Source of the DNA: CAYONP01 sp964405335 | GTDB lineage: Bacteria; Armatimonadota; UBA10988 | Direction: 5' to 3' | Assembly: GCA_964405335.1 (NCBI GenBank) | Contig: CAYONP010000001.1 | Span: forward strand, 1 to 64,000 | Length of the DNA stretch: 64,000 nucleotides | Part shown: piece by piece, positions 7,702 to 16,052 of the stretch | Numbering within the stretch: the first letter of the stretch is position 1 | Layout of the letters: every line of letters begins with the position of its first letter | Position numbers and translations under genes: made by a program | The notes under the pieces: model-generated | What the model was told of the DNA's origin: nothing | The model's database searches: none | What the model saw: the letters and a program-made list of their open reading frames with translations, nothing else

Positions 7702-7730
7702 TTGACACCGCCGGTCGCTGACCGTAGACT
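7702..7730 (+). promoter_or_regulatory. Promoter of the DtxR/MntR-type gene with a palindrome in the spacer
   Basis: -35 TTGACA (7702-7707), a 17-nt spacer and -10 TAGACT (7725-7730) precede the regulator gene at 7783. The spacer holds a perfect inverted repeat CGGTC-GCT-GACCG (7712-7724). A metal-dependent repressor bound there would block its own promoter, so autoregulation is plausible; the binding site itself is inferred. Confidence 0.75.
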
Positions 7731-7782
7731 GACGCCACCTCACCGCGTCGCGCCCTGCCGGCCGCCGCGACGGGAGCCTGCG

Positions 7783-8439
7783 GTGCTCACACCGGCCATG
7801 GAGGATTACCTCAAGGCCATCTACAAGCTCCAACGCACGGCCGAGCGCGTCACTACCTCGGCGGTCGCCGCGCAGCTTGAGGTCACCGCCGCCTCGGCGA
7901 CCAACATGGTCAAGCGTCTGGCCGCCCTGCGCCTGGTCGAGCATGAGCCCTACCGGGGCGTGACGCTCACCCTCGACGGCCAGCGCGCGGCGCTCGAGCT
8001 GCTCCGCCATCATCGCCTGATCGAGCTGTTTCTGCAACACGCGCTGGGCTACAGCCTGCACGAGGTCGACGCCGAGGCCGAGCGGCTCGAACACGCGGTG
8101 ACCCATGAGTTCGCCGCCCGAATCGAGACCGCGCTCGGCATGCCGACCCACGACCCGCATGGGCACCCGATCCCGAACCGTGACCTCGAGTTCCCCGCGG
8201 CCATCGACTCGCTCCACCTGGCGGACGTGACCGGGCCGGGCGTGTTCGTGGTTCAGACGCTGGATGACGCCGATGCCGAGCGACTGCGCTACCTGGCCGG
8301 CCTCGGGCTGGCGCCGGGCAGCCGCGTCGAGGTGCTCGACGTCGGTCCGTTCGAAGGGCCGCTGACCTTGGCGGTCGACGGCGCGCAGGTGGTCATTGGT
8401 CGCGAGTTGGCCAGGCATGTCACCATAGACGCGCCGTGA
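7783..8439 (+). CDS. DtxR/MntR-family metal-dependent transcriptional regulator
   Basis: A 218-residue regulator. It starts with the DtxR winged helix (PAMEDYLKAIYKLQ, then TTSAVAAQLEVTAASATNMVKRL), continues with the metal-binding dimerisation domain (HHRLIELFLQHALGYSLHEVDAEAERLEHAVT, given here in part) and the conserved GMPTHDPHGHPIP region, and ends with a FeoA/SH3-like domain (about 150-215). Such proteins sense Mn2+ or Fe2+ and repress uptake genes; which metal is not clear from sequence. The start is GTG 7783, 6 nt after GGGAG; ATG 7798 is the alternative. No metal transporter is adjacent. Confidence 0.92.
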   Translation: MLTPAMEDYLKAIYKLQRTAERVTTSAVAAQLEVTAASATNMVKRLAALRLVEHEPYRGVTLTLDGQRAALELLRHHRLIELFLQHALGYSLHEVDAEAERLEHAVTHEFAARIETALGMPTHDPHGHPIPNRDLEFPAAIDSLHLADVTGPGVFVVQTLDDADAERLRYLAGLGLAPGSRVEVLDVGPFEGPLTLAVDGAQVVIGRELARHVTIDAP

Positions 8440-8493
8440 GCCGGCAGGCTTCCCACGCTCGGCGGTGAAGCCAGTGTTCGACAGGAGGCCGTG

Positions 8494-8754
8494 GTGGCGA
8501 TCGACCCTCAGTTGCTCGAGATCCTGCGCTGCCCCGAGACGCTGCAGCCACTGACCCTGGCCGGCGACGACCTGCTCGAGCGCCTCAACGCCAAGATCGC
8601 CGCCGGCGAGCTGAGCACCGTCGGCGGCGAGACCGTCGACGAGCCGGTCGACGGCGCGCTGCTGCGCGAGGACGGCGAGATCCTCTACGTCATTCGCGAC
8701 GAGATCCCCGAGATGCTGATCGAGGCCGGCATCCGCGTCGCCGACGTGGGGTAA
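8494..8754 (+). CDS. Trm112/UPF0434-like small protein
   Basis: An 86-residue protein with the Trm112-like framework: LLEILRCPETLQPL at the N-terminus and GEILYVIRDEIPEMLIE at the C-terminus. Trm112-like proteins are small zinc-ribbon partners of methyltransferases in other organisms. Here only one Cys (RCP) remains of the usual zinc ligands. AGGAGG at 8483-8488 fits GTG 8494 better than GTG 8491. It follows the DtxR-type gene by 54 nt on the same strand. Confidence 0.75.
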   Translation: MAIDPQLLEILRCPETLQPLTLAGDDLLERLNAKIAAGELSTVGGETVDEPVDGALLREDGEILYVIRDEIPEMLIEAGIRVADVG

Positions 8755-8789
8755 CCGCGCCGACGACATGCGTTGCGCCCACATCGCGC

Positions 8790-8867
8790 GTGGACACGCC
8801 GTTGGCGTGTCCCAACCGGTACGGGCCGCGCCGTGGGTGGACACGCCGTTGGCGTGTCCCTACCGGT
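8790..8867 (-). repeat. Pair of GTAG-hairpin (REP-type) elements between convergent genes
   Basis: Two 31-bp copies (8790-8820, 8837-8867) differ at one base and are 47 bp apart. Each has a perfect 9-bp stem GGACACGCC/GGCGTGTCC with a GTT loop, then CC(A/T)ACCGGT. On the minus strand the second copy reads GGTAG before the hairpin, like the units beside the RAYT gene; the first copy has GGTTG. The stem differs from the 26-bp family, so this is a second REP family. The TAG of the second copy is the stop codon of the gene at 8860. Confidence 0.85.
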
Positions 8868-9108
8868 TTGGCGACACCTTGACCGATACCCGGTGCGTGA
8901 TGCGGGGACAGCCGGCGAACAGGCCCGCCACCAGCATCTCGTCGCCGGGCTCCAGCGTCACCTCGCAGACGAATCGGCCATCGGCATCGGTCTCGGTCAC
9001 CGCGTCGTTGACGAAGACCGTCGCCCGCCGCGGCCCGCTGCCGCGGACGGTGAGTCGGCCGGCGGGTAGCGCCGCGCCATCGGCGGGATGGTCGATTCGC
9101 ACGCTCAT
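8860..9108 (-). CDS. Small Ig-like/beta-sandwich protein
   Basis: An 82-residue protein with the look of a single bacterial Ig-like domain: VRIDHPADGAALPAGRLTVRG, then FVNDAVTETDADGRFVCEV and a beta-rich end. No signal peptide is visible. Its ATG overlaps the stop of the alpha/beta hydrolase gene by 4 nt (ATGA at 9108-9105), so it is probably translated by coupling and may act with that hydrolase as a detached C-terminal domain. A related P-x-GA-x-LPAG pattern occurs in the lipoprotein at 48749. The TAG stop comes from the GTAG foot of the REP copy at 8837-8867. Confidence 0.65.
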   Translation of the reverse strand: MSVRIDHPADGAALPAGRLTVRGSGPRRATVFVNDAVTETDADGRFVCEVTLEPGDEMLVAGLFAGCPRITHRVSVKVSPNR

Positions 9109-11291
9109 GGCCGCGGCGCCGCGGCGGCGGTCCAGCGCTCGTCGGCGGGGGCGGGCAGCCAGACCGGCCCGGCGCCCGGCAGCTCCTGCCACCAGCCGCC
9201 ATCGATGGCGGCGACCAGCACCGAGCCATCGAGCGGCACGGCCACATGTCGGCCGTCGGGCGAGAGCACCGGCGCCGACGCAGGTGCGACGGGCGCGGCC
9301 GCCCGCGCCAGCTCGGTCACCGTGCCGGTGGCGGCATCGAGGCTGAGCAGCCGGGTGGCGGCGCCGCCGGCGGCGACGAGGATCTGCGCGCTCGAGACGG
9401 CGATCGCCCGCGACGCCGGGCCGCCCAGCTCGACCCGCCGGGTCTCGCCGCCGCGGCGGATGGCCAGCGTGTCGCCATTCAGCCCCTCGCGCCAGGCCAG
9501 CCAGCTCGAGTCGGGTGACCAGAGCGGTGCGTCGGCGCCCTCGGCCAGCACCGTCGCCGTGGTGCCGGCGGTGCCCAGCAGCACCAGCCGGTTGGCCGCG
9601 CCGCCCTCGGGGGCGAAGCGCCACTCCTCGGCCACCTCGCCGCTCGCGCCGACGACCACGCCGCGCACCGGCTCGGCGCCGGCGACGGTGAGCACCAGCT
9701 CGCCGGCGTCGGGCCGGGGCAGCGCGGCCGTCAGGCCGAGGCTGTCGGTGGCCATGAGCCAGCGCGAGTCCGCGGTCCAGGCCAGCGGCCGCAGGCCCGC
9801 GGCGACCGGCGCGGCGTCGCGGCTGGCCGGGCGCGAAAGCAGGTCGGCCGCGCCGGCCAGGTGCAGTTCGCCCTGGTCGTCAAGGTAGGCCAGGCGTGTG
9901 CTGTCCGGCGACCAGCAGGCGGTGCCGGCCGACGCCGCGGCGGCCAGGCGCCGGTAGCCCGATGCGGCGAGGCCGATCACCGCGCCGTCGGGCAGGACGG
10001 CCAGCCGGCCGTCGGGCGAGAGGAGCGCGTCGCGCAGCCCAGGCCCGCGGGCGATGACCCGCCAGCCCGACGGCGCCAGCGCGCCGATCGCGTCGTCGGC
10101 GCAGAGGATCAGCCGCCGCGAGGTGGTCGCCGCCAGCGCCACCGGCTCGGCCCCCGGCCCGGCCAGCGGCGCCGCGGGCCGGCCCGGTCGCAGGCCGACC
10201 AGTTGGCCGTCGACGGTGAGCACGAGCAGGTTCGGCTCGTAGCCCGCGACCTGGTCGAGCACCGCCGCGACCAGCCGCGGATCGCGCGTGATGCCCGAGT
10301 GGTCGACCCCGCGCACCGGCGTGGCGACGAGTCCGGGCCGGCGTTCGCGCGCGCGCAGCCGGCTCCAATCGGTCCGCAGCTCGTCGCCGGCGCGCTGGGT
10401 GAGCGGCGGGCCGGGCTGCAGGAAGGCGGCCGAGTCGACCGAGACCACGCCGTCGTTCAGGCTCCAGTGCGAGATGGTCTGGCCGCGGGCATCGCGGAAG
10501 CCATGGGCCAGCAGGGCGCAGCCGGCGCCGTAATGATCGCCCTCGCGCACGCGGCCGGTCAGCGAGGCGATGCTCAGCGGCGGGATCGACTCGGTGTAGC
10601 CGGTGAACAGGCGGTAGCGCAGCAGCAGCTCATCGCCCAGCGGATGCAGGTCGAGGTCGCGGTTGAGCCGCTCGAGGTAACGGTCGGCGCCGGCCCACAG
10701 GTCGGCCGGCATGGCGCCGTCGTAGTTGTCCCAGCCGAGGTTGTGGCCGCCCTCGGTGCGCACCGCGCCGAAGATCGGGATGCGGTTGAGGAACTCGAAC
10801 AGCCCGGTCGGCATCAGCTTGGCCAGCAGCGAGTAGCGCGAATCGCCGCCGAGCCACTCGAGGTTGGCAATCGCCGAGCCGTGATGCGGCGTGGCCAGGG
10901 TGATCAGCAGGCCAACGCGCTCGGGCCCGTCCCAGCCGGGCAGGCGCGCTTCGGCGTAGCTCCGGGCGACCAGCCCGCCCATGCTGTGACCGACCAGAAT
11001 CACCGCCCGCCCGGCCAGCTCGGGCTGCGCGGCCAGGTCGCGGCGGAGCAGATCGGCCGAGGTGGCGATGCCGCGGCTCCAGTCGTAGCCGAACCGGTAG
11101 ACCTTGACCCGCGCGGCGGCCGGATGCCCGCCGAGCTGCTGGACGAAGCTGTCGAACGTCTCAGGGCTGGCGTTCCAGCCGTGGATCACCACCAGCGGCA
11201 GCCGCGCGCCGAGCGGGGTGACGTCCTCGGCACGCAGGTCGGCCAGCGCCGGCGCGGCGCAGAGGAGCAGCAGCACTCGGGCCAGTCGCAT
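9105..11291 (-). CDS. Exported alpha/beta hydrolase (lipase-like) with C-terminal beta-propeller
   Basis: A 728-residue secreted protein with a signal peptide (MRLARVLLLLCAAPALA). Residues about 30-300 are a lipase-like alpha/beta hydrolase: oxyanion region VIHGWNAS, nucleophile elbow GHSMGG (Ser103) and TPHHGSAIA as in PGAP1/LipA-type lipases; GVDHSGIT near residue 340 may hold the catalytic His. The rest is repetitive, with LSPDGR, WSPDS and WTADSRW motifs of a WD40/TolB-type propeller. The substrate is unknown. It lies 1 nt after moaD and overlaps the Ig-like gene. Confidence 0.8.
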   Translation of the reverse strand: MRLARVLLLLCAAPALADLRAEDVTPLGARLPLVVIHGWNASPETFDSFVQQLGGHPAAARVKVYRFGYDWSRGIATSADLLRRDLAAQPELAGRAVILVGHSMGGLVARSYAEARLPGWDGPERVGLLITLATPHHGSAIANLEWLGGDSRYSLLAKLMPTGLFEFLNRIPIFGAVRTEGGHNLGWDNYDGAMPADLWAGADRYLERLNRDLDLHPLGDELLLRYRLFTGYTESIPPLSIASLTGRVREGDHYGAGCALLAHGFRDARGQTISHWSLNDGVVSVDSAAFLQPGPPLTQRAGDELRTDWSRLRARERRPGLVATPVRGVDHSGITRDPRLVAAVLDQVAGYEPNLLVLTVDGQLVGLRPGRPAAPLAGPGAEPVALAATTSRRLILCADDAIGALAPSGWRVIARGPGLRDALLSPDGRLAVLPDGAVIGLAASGYRRLAAAASAGTACWSPDSTRLAYLDDQGELHLAGAADLLSRPASRDAAPVAAGLRPLAWTADSRWLMATDSLGLTAALPRPDAGELVLTVAGAEPVRGVVVGASGEVAEEWRFAPEGGAANRLVLLGTAGTTATVLAEGADAPLWSPDSSWLAWREGLNGDTLAIRRGGETRRVELGGPASRAIAVSSAQILVAAGGAATRLLSLDAATGTVTELARAAAPVAPASAPVLSPDGRHVAVPLDGSVLVAAIDGGWWQELPGAGPVWLPAPADERWTAAAAPRP

Positions 11292-11292
11292 A

Positions 11293-11523
11293 TCAACCCC
11301 CGGCGAGGGCGGGGAAGAAGCTGATCACGTCGCCCTCGTCGACCTTGATGCCGTGATGCGCGCGCTCGTTGTTGACCATGATCTCGCACGGTTCGTGGCC
11401 GAAGCCGAGCTGGTCGGCGACGTCGAGCACGGTCGCCCCGTCGGGCACCTCGAGCCGCGCCTGGCCCGCGCCGCCCGGGCCGTAGTCACGCAACTGGGCA
11501 AAGAGCCGAACCGTCACGGTCAC
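11293..11523 (-). CDS. moaD: MoaD/ThiS-family sulfur carrier protein
   Basis: A 76-residue beta-grasp protein ending in the diagnostic Gly-Gly tail (FFPALAGG), which is adenylated and thiocarboxylated in the family. VTVRLFAQLRDYG and the DEGDVISFFP segment match MoaD, the small subunit of molybdopterin synthase. No MoaE or other molybdenum-cofactor gene is in the window, so it could also serve another sulfur-transfer pathway. It is followed after 1 nt by the exported hydrolase gene, an unexplained pairing. Confidence 0.8.
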   Translation of the reverse strand: MTVTVRLFAQLRDYGPGGAGQARLEVPDGATVLDVADQLGFGHEPCEIMVNNERAHHGIKVDEGDVISFFPALAGG

Positions 11524-11562
11524 GCTGCCTGCTCCCGTAGCCGATGATACCGCGCCAGGCGC

Positions 11563-13587
11563 TCAGCCGCCCAACCGATTCTGCAGCAGGGCGTTGAGGA
11601 AGGCCTCTTGGGTCATCCCGGTCCACTGCTGGAACGCCGCTTCGGGCGCGGTGCCCCAGCCGACGAGCTGCAGATAGGGCACGACGCTGTCGAGCCCGAA
11701 CCGCGCCGCCAGCGCCTCGGCCATGACCTGCGATTGCCCGAAGGCGTGGTCGGTGGTCTGCCGGCCGTAGGCCAGGTTCGGGTCGTTGAGTTGCGCGATG
11801 GTCATCGCGTTGCCGCGCTGCATCTGCACCTTGGCCGCCTGTGCCTTGCGCGGGTCCTGCTCCATGCCGGTGGCCAGACCTTCGAGGATCCAGAGCGGCG
11901 GCGCGAGGCCCTCCTCGGTCAGCCGGTGGCTCATGATCCGGGTCAGCTCGTGCCGCGAGAACTGGCTCAGCTCGTTGATGGCCGGGTAGCAGTAGAGCCG
12001 CGACCCGGCGCTGGCGACCATCTCGGCCACCTGCGGCGTGGCGCCGACGGCCGGCAGGTGGTCGAGCATGGTCGAGCGGTCGGGATAGACCTGCACCTCG
12101 ACCGGGTCGAGCCAGATGCCGAGCGAGGCGACGGCCTCATAGGCCCGTTCGAGCGCGGCGCTCATCTGCTGCATCGTCGGCCCGGCCTGGAAGCGCCGGT
12201 CGCCGGCGTCGTAACGGAAGATGAAGTGACGCAGGAACTCGGCGTCGGGCGGCTCGTTGGTCAAGGCCACCAGCCGCTTGGTGCTCGCCTCCGACCAGGC
12301 CTTGGCCGCCTCGACCGCCGCCGCCGGGAACTCGGCCGACTCGGGCAGCAGCGAGGCGCGCAGGAACAGGCTCGAAGCCGCCTCGAACTGCTGCGCCCGA
12401 GCCCGGTTGGCCTGCGCCGGTTCGAGCCCCAGGCCGAACTGAACCAGCCCGAGGTGGTACGGTGGCAGCGCCCAGCGTGGCAGCGCCTTGGCCGATTTGG
12501 TCCAGAGCTGCGTAGTCGCCTCGAGGTTGCCGGCGCGCCAGCTATCGAGCCCGCGCAGGAAGCTCAGCCGCGCGGCCACCTCGCTCGCCTTCTCCTCGCT
12601 CGGCTGGTCATAGGCCGCCTGTGCCGCGTTCAACGTGGCGACGAAGGTGGGCCACGGCACCCGCACCCGGCGGGCGTCGGGTCCGGGCACCTCCAGACCG
12701 AGCGCCTGGTACCCCTCGACCGCCTTCTGATACGCCTCGTCGGCGGGCAGCACGCGGTTCAGTTTGCGGTTGAGCCGCGACACCGCCAGATAGACCGCCG
12801 GCTCGTCGGGCAGCTCGGTGGCAACGATGCGCAGGTGGGCCAGCGCCTCGCCATACTGCCCGATCGCGGTGAGATACTCGGCATACCAGAGCCGGCAGGC
12901 GAGAACGATGCGCCACAGCTCGCGGCGCGCCTGGTCGGGCTCGTCGTCGAGGTCGGGGATGAGCGCCCAGCCGAGCTGCTCGGCCAGGGCGAGCTGGTCG
13001 ACCGGCGCCGGCACCGCGTCGTCGCGCTGTGGGCTGAAGGTGGTCAGGTTGGCCTGGAACTGCTTGCCCTGCAGCCGCGACTCGTGAATCTCCGCCGGTC
13101 GATGGACCACCCGCCCGCGGCCATACCACAGCTCGGCGGCGACGATGGCCTTGTCGCGCCGCGCGACGGGCGGATCGACCTGGACCAGCAAGGCCACCGC
13201 CGAGGGATGGCCGGTGAGCATCACCCCGGCGCGGCCGAAGCGGTAGAAGACCTCCTCGACCTGGGCGCAGAAGGCGGCGCTGCCGATCGGCGTGCCGCGT
13301 TTGGCTCGGCCGATCCGCTCGCGCGGCTGAACCTCGATGACACCGAAGCCGAACAGCGCGGAGAGGTCGGTCTCGGTCCACAACGTACCGCCGTCGGCGA
13401 CCCAGTCGCGCAGCTCCTGTTGCTGCTCGGCCGACAGTTCGCCGGCGCGCAGGTGGCACCACAGCACGGCGTCGCCGGCAAAGGCCGAGGCGAGCTCCTC
13501 GGCACGCCGGACCTGGCGCACCGACGGCTGCGCCGGCGCGGCGGCCGCGGCGAGCGAGGCAAGAAGCAGGAGCCCGAGGTAGCGCAT
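11563..13587 (-). CDS. Exported TPR protein with degenerate MA-type peptidase domain
   Basis: A 674-residue exported protein (signal peptide from MRYLGLLLLASLAAAAAPA). Residues about 20-190 contain a DUF4159-like region (LSAEQQQELRDWVADGGTLW). A helical TPR-like middle follows (about 230-430). Residues about 480-670 resemble gluzincin peptidases of the MA_2 type, but the zinc motif HELTH reads HELTR, so the second His ligand is lost; the downstream WILEGLA Glu is kept. It is probably not an active protease. ATG 13587 is chosen over GTG 13599 because GGGG lies at suitable distance and the signal peptide starts there. Confidence 0.65.
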   Translation of the reverse strand: MRYLGLLLLASLAAAAAPAQPSVRQVRRAEELASAFAGDAVLWCHLRAGELSAEQQQELRDWVADGGTLWTETDLSALFGFGVIEVQPRERIGRAKRGTPIGSAAFCAQVEEVFYRFGRAGVMLTGHPSAVALLVQVDPPVARRDKAIVAAELWYGRGRVVHRPAEIHESRLQGKQFQANLTTFSPQRDDAVPAPVDQLALAEQLGWALIPDLDDEPDQARRELWRIVLACRLWYAEYLTAIGQYGEALAHLRIVATELPDEPAVYLAVSRLNRKLNRVLPADEAYQKAVEGYQALGLEVPGPDARRVRVPWPTFVATLNAAQAAYDQPSEEKASEVAARLSFLRGLDSWRAGNLEATTQLWTKSAKALPRWALPPYHLGLVQFGLGLEPAQANRARAQQFEAASSLFLRASLLPESAEFPAAAVEAAKAWSEASTKRLVALTNEPPDAEFLRHFIFRYDAGDRRFQAGPTMQQMSAALERAYEAVASLGIWLDPVEVQVYPDRSTMLDHLPAVGATPQVAEMVASAGSRLYCYPAINELSQFSRHELTRIMSHRLTEEGLAPPLWILEGLATGMEQDPRKAQAAKVQMQRGNAMTIAQLNDPNLAYGRQTTDHAFGQSQVMAEALAARFGLDSVVPYLQLVGWGTAPEAAFQQWTGMTQEAFLNALLQNRLGG

Positions 13588-13604
13588 CTGGATCCCCACG
13601 GCGT

Positions 13605-15056
13605 TCAGCCGTCGTAGCGGTAGAGCACCTCGAACGGCGCCGCATCATAGGCGGTCGGCCGCGGTCGCACCGCGAGCAGCGTGGCCAGGCCGATGACCGC
13701 CAGCCACGGCACCACGCCCCGGCTGTCGATGCCCGGCTGAATGCCGCGCACCAGAGACACCTCGGCGCCGAGCTGGTACTCGGGCTCCAGCACAGTACTG
13801 TGGCGGGTCACCACTCGCCCGAACGGGTCGCACACGGCGGCCGTGCCATGCTGCGCGGCGAGCACCACGATGCACGAGTTCTCGATGGCCCGCGCGCGGG
13901 CGAGCAGCAACTGGTCGCGGGTGACCGATCGCTGGCTGTCGGCCGGGACGAGCAGCACCGTCGCGCCGGCGCGGCAGGTGACGCGGGCCAGGTTGCCGTC
14001 GAGCAGGTCGTCGCCGACGAGCGTCGCGATGCCGCCGAAGGTGGTCGGGTGCGGCAGCGGCGCGTGCCGGCCCCGGGCGGCCGCCGGCACGAGCGGTGCG
14101 TGGACCTGGTCGTACAGCCGGCCCTCGTCGAGCACGCCGTCGGGATCGACCAGCACCGCCACCGACCGGCCCCCGACCGGATCGACCGCGCCGACGGCCA
14201 GCCACAGCTCGTGCTCGGCACAGATGATGCCGATCTGCCGGCGCACTTCATCGCCCAGCACCTCGGGCAGCGGCACGGCGGCCTCGGGCCAGACCACCAG
14301 ATCGGCGCCGCCGGCGCCCACCGCGGCCGTCGCGGTGAGCAGCTCGCGCCGGCCGCCGACCTGCGTGCCGACCGCGGCGACGCGCAGCACCTCGCCGCTC
14401 GACTGCTCGAGCCGGCTGGCGCCGTGACCGACGGTCAGCGCCACCATGGCCAGCGCCAGGCCGGTAGTTCGCCGCGCCACGGGGCGCTCGCTGTCGACCG
14501 AGTAGACCGCCAGCGCGCCGCTGAGAAAGACAATCAGGAAGCTGACGCCCTTCAGGCCGATGATCGCCGCCGCCTGGCTGAAGGTGCTCCAATCAAGCAG
14601 ATGCTGGCCCCAGGCGAAGGCCTCGCCGAACGGCGTCAGGTCCCACACCACCTCGGCGGTAACTCGCGCCAGGGCGACGCCGCCGACCAACCCAAAGGCC
14701 GTCGTGCCGTCGCGCAACAGGACGGCCGTGACCATCATCAGGCCGACGTCGGTCAGCACGCCGAGCGCGGCCTGAGCCATCAATCCGACCGGCCAACCCG
14801 CGCCGAAGTGCGGCGCAATCATGCCCGCCGAGAGGACCAGCCAGCCGACCAGGCACTGCCGCCGCGTGCCGGCAATCGCCAGCACCAGGATCGCCGCCGG
14901 CGCGACCGCCAGCGGCCAGCCACTGCCGCCGAGCAACTGGCCCAGGGCCAGCGCCGCGGCGCCGAGCAGCATCACCGTCGCCGCGGCGCCGGCCGATAGG
15001 CTGGACGCTTCGCTCTCGGCTTGCTCCGGCTCGGTCGGCAGTTCGGGTTCTTGCAT
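13605..15056 (-). CDS. Lnt-like membrane protein lacking the catalytic Lys and Cys
   Basis: A 483-residue protein with about six N-terminal membrane helices, a periplasmic nitrilase-like domain (about 225-445) and a final helix, the layout of apolipoprotein N-acyltransferase. The Glu of the triad is present (VVWPEAAVP, near residue 255). The Lys segment, normally YDKVHLVPFGE, reads YDQVHAPLVP, and the region that should carry ICYE reads LVGDDLLDG (near 349). With Lys and Cys both gone it should not form the acyl-enzyme, so it is a probable pseudoenzyme or scaffold. A true Lnt is not in this window. It lies 17 nt before the TPR/peptidase-like gene. Confidence 0.75.
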   Translation of the reverse strand: MQEPELPTEPEQAESEASSLSAGAAATVMLLGAAALALGQLLGGSGWPLAVAPAAILVLAIAGTRRQCLVGWLVLSAGMIAPHFGAGWPVGLMAQAALGVLTDVGLMMVTAVLLRDGTTAFGLVGGVALARVTAEVVWDLTPFGEAFAWGQHLLDWSTFSQAAAIIGLKGVSFLIVFLSGALAVYSVDSERPVARRTTGLALAMVALTVGHGASRLEQSSGEVLRVAAVGTQVGGRRELLTATAAVGAGGADLVVWPEAAVPLPEVLGDEVRRQIGIICAEHELWLAVGAVDPVGGRSVAVLVDPDGVLDEGRLYDQVHAPLVPAAARGRHAPLPHPTTFGGIATLVGDDLLDGNLARVTCRAGATVLLVPADSQRSVTRDQLLLARARAIENSCIVVLAAQHGTAAVCDPFGRVVTRHSTVLEPEYQLGAEVSLVRGIQPGIDSRGVVPWLAVIGLATLLAVRPRPTAYDAAPFEVLYRYDG

Positions 15057-15125
15057 CGCGGCCCCATCGCTACGACGACGCGCGGCGGCGACCGGATCCC
15101 CGCCGCTGTCGAACAGGACGCCGGC

Positions 15126-15578
15126 TCAGCCGGCGATGTCCACCAGTGCCGGGGCTTCGACCGGTTTCTCGCTCGGTCCACTGGCCAGCAGATAGCCGGC
15201 GAGCAGCGCCAGCAGCACGCCGCAGCACTGCGGCACGGTCAGCCGCTCGCGCAGCACCAGGGCGCCGAACAGCACGGGCAGGGCGACATAGAGCGAGGTC
15301 AGCGGCACCATGCGGCACAGCTCGGCCGACGAGATGACTTTGTAGAACGCATAGGTGCCGATCACCCCGGTCACCCCGGCGGCCACGCCCCACAGGTGGG
15401 CGGCTCCGAGCAGCCGGTCGGCGGGCGTGATCCGGCTCAGCCAGACGACCAGCAACATCGCCCCGCCACAGGCCTCGCTGACAATCACCGCCGGCGTGGT
15501 CAGCGTCCGGCCCGAGATCGAGGCGCAGATCACCGACGCGCCCCAGCCGAGCATGCAGACCAGCACGAAGACCAGCAT
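15126..15578 (-). CDS. Half-size EamA/DMT-family membrane protein (second of a pair)
   Basis: A 150-residue protein with about five membrane helices, corresponding to one EamA repeat; full DMT transporters have ten helices from two repeats. The segment RMVPLTSLYVALPVLFG followed by LRERLTVPQ is the family signature. It is clearly paralogous to the gene 12 nt upstream (15591-16016), so the two probably form a heterodimer equal to one transporter. The substrate is unknown; metabolite efflux is typical of the family. Confidence 0.8.
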   Translation of the reverse strand: MLVFVLVCMLGWGASVICASISGRTLTTPAVIVSEACGGAMLLVVWLSRITPADRLLGAAHLWGVAAGVTGVIGTYAFYKVISSAELCRMVPLTSLYVALPVLFGALVLRERLTVPQCCGVLLALLAGYLLASGPSEKPVEAPALVDIAG

Positions 15579-15590
15579 CGCACCGACTCC

Positions 15591-16016
15591 TCAGCCGGCG
15601 GATGTCCGACTCGGCTGCGCCAGAAGATAACACGCGACCATCGCCAACAGCACCCCAGACCACTGTGCCGGCGACAGCCGTTCGCGCAGGAGGACCACGC
15701 CGAGCAGCACCGGGATGACCTGGTACAACGCGGTCAGCGGCACCAGGCGCGCCACCTGGCCGGCGCCGAGCAGCTCGTAGAAGCAGTAGTTGCCCATCAC
15801 AAACAGGATGCCGACGGCGATGCCCCAGAGCCAGCCCTCGCCGACGGCGCGGTCGCTGGGCAGCAGGCGCCAGAGGACCAGCGGCAGCAGCAGCAGGTAG
15901 CCGGCGGTGTTCGCGGCGACCACGCCGGCGGGCGAGAGGCTGGCCCGGGCCAGCTTGGGCAAGAACACGGCCAGGCCCCAGCAGCCCATGCAGAACAGGA
16001 CGAGGTGGTAACGCAT
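15591..16016 (-). CDS. Half-size EamA/DMT-family membrane protein (first of a pair)
   Basis: A 141-residue, five-helix EamA protein starting MRYHLVLFCMGCWGLAVFLP. It shares RLVPLTALYQVIPVLLG and LLRERLSPAQ with its downstream neighbour, showing a tandem duplication. Both begin with a cytoplasmic tip and a Gly-Trp-Gly-like first helix. It lies 36 nt after vanW. Paired short DMT proteins such as EmrE-type partners or split EamA transporters are the closest analogy. Confidence 0.8.
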   Translation of the reverse strand: MRYHLVLFCMGCWGLAVFLPKLARASLSPAGVVAANTAGYLLLLPLVLWRLLPSDRAVGEGWLWGIAVGILFVMGNYCFYELLGAGQVARLVPLTALYQVIPVLLGVVLLRERLSPAQWSGVLLAMVACYLLAQPSRTSAG

Positions 16017-16052
16017 CGGCCGAGCTTCGCTCCGCCCGCCGCCCTCCCTGCG

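Noticed and set aside
11524..11562. Promoter before moaD
   Set aside because: TATCAT exists, but the only -35 candidate (TTGGGC) is 19 nt upstream and inside the previous gene's end; not convincing.
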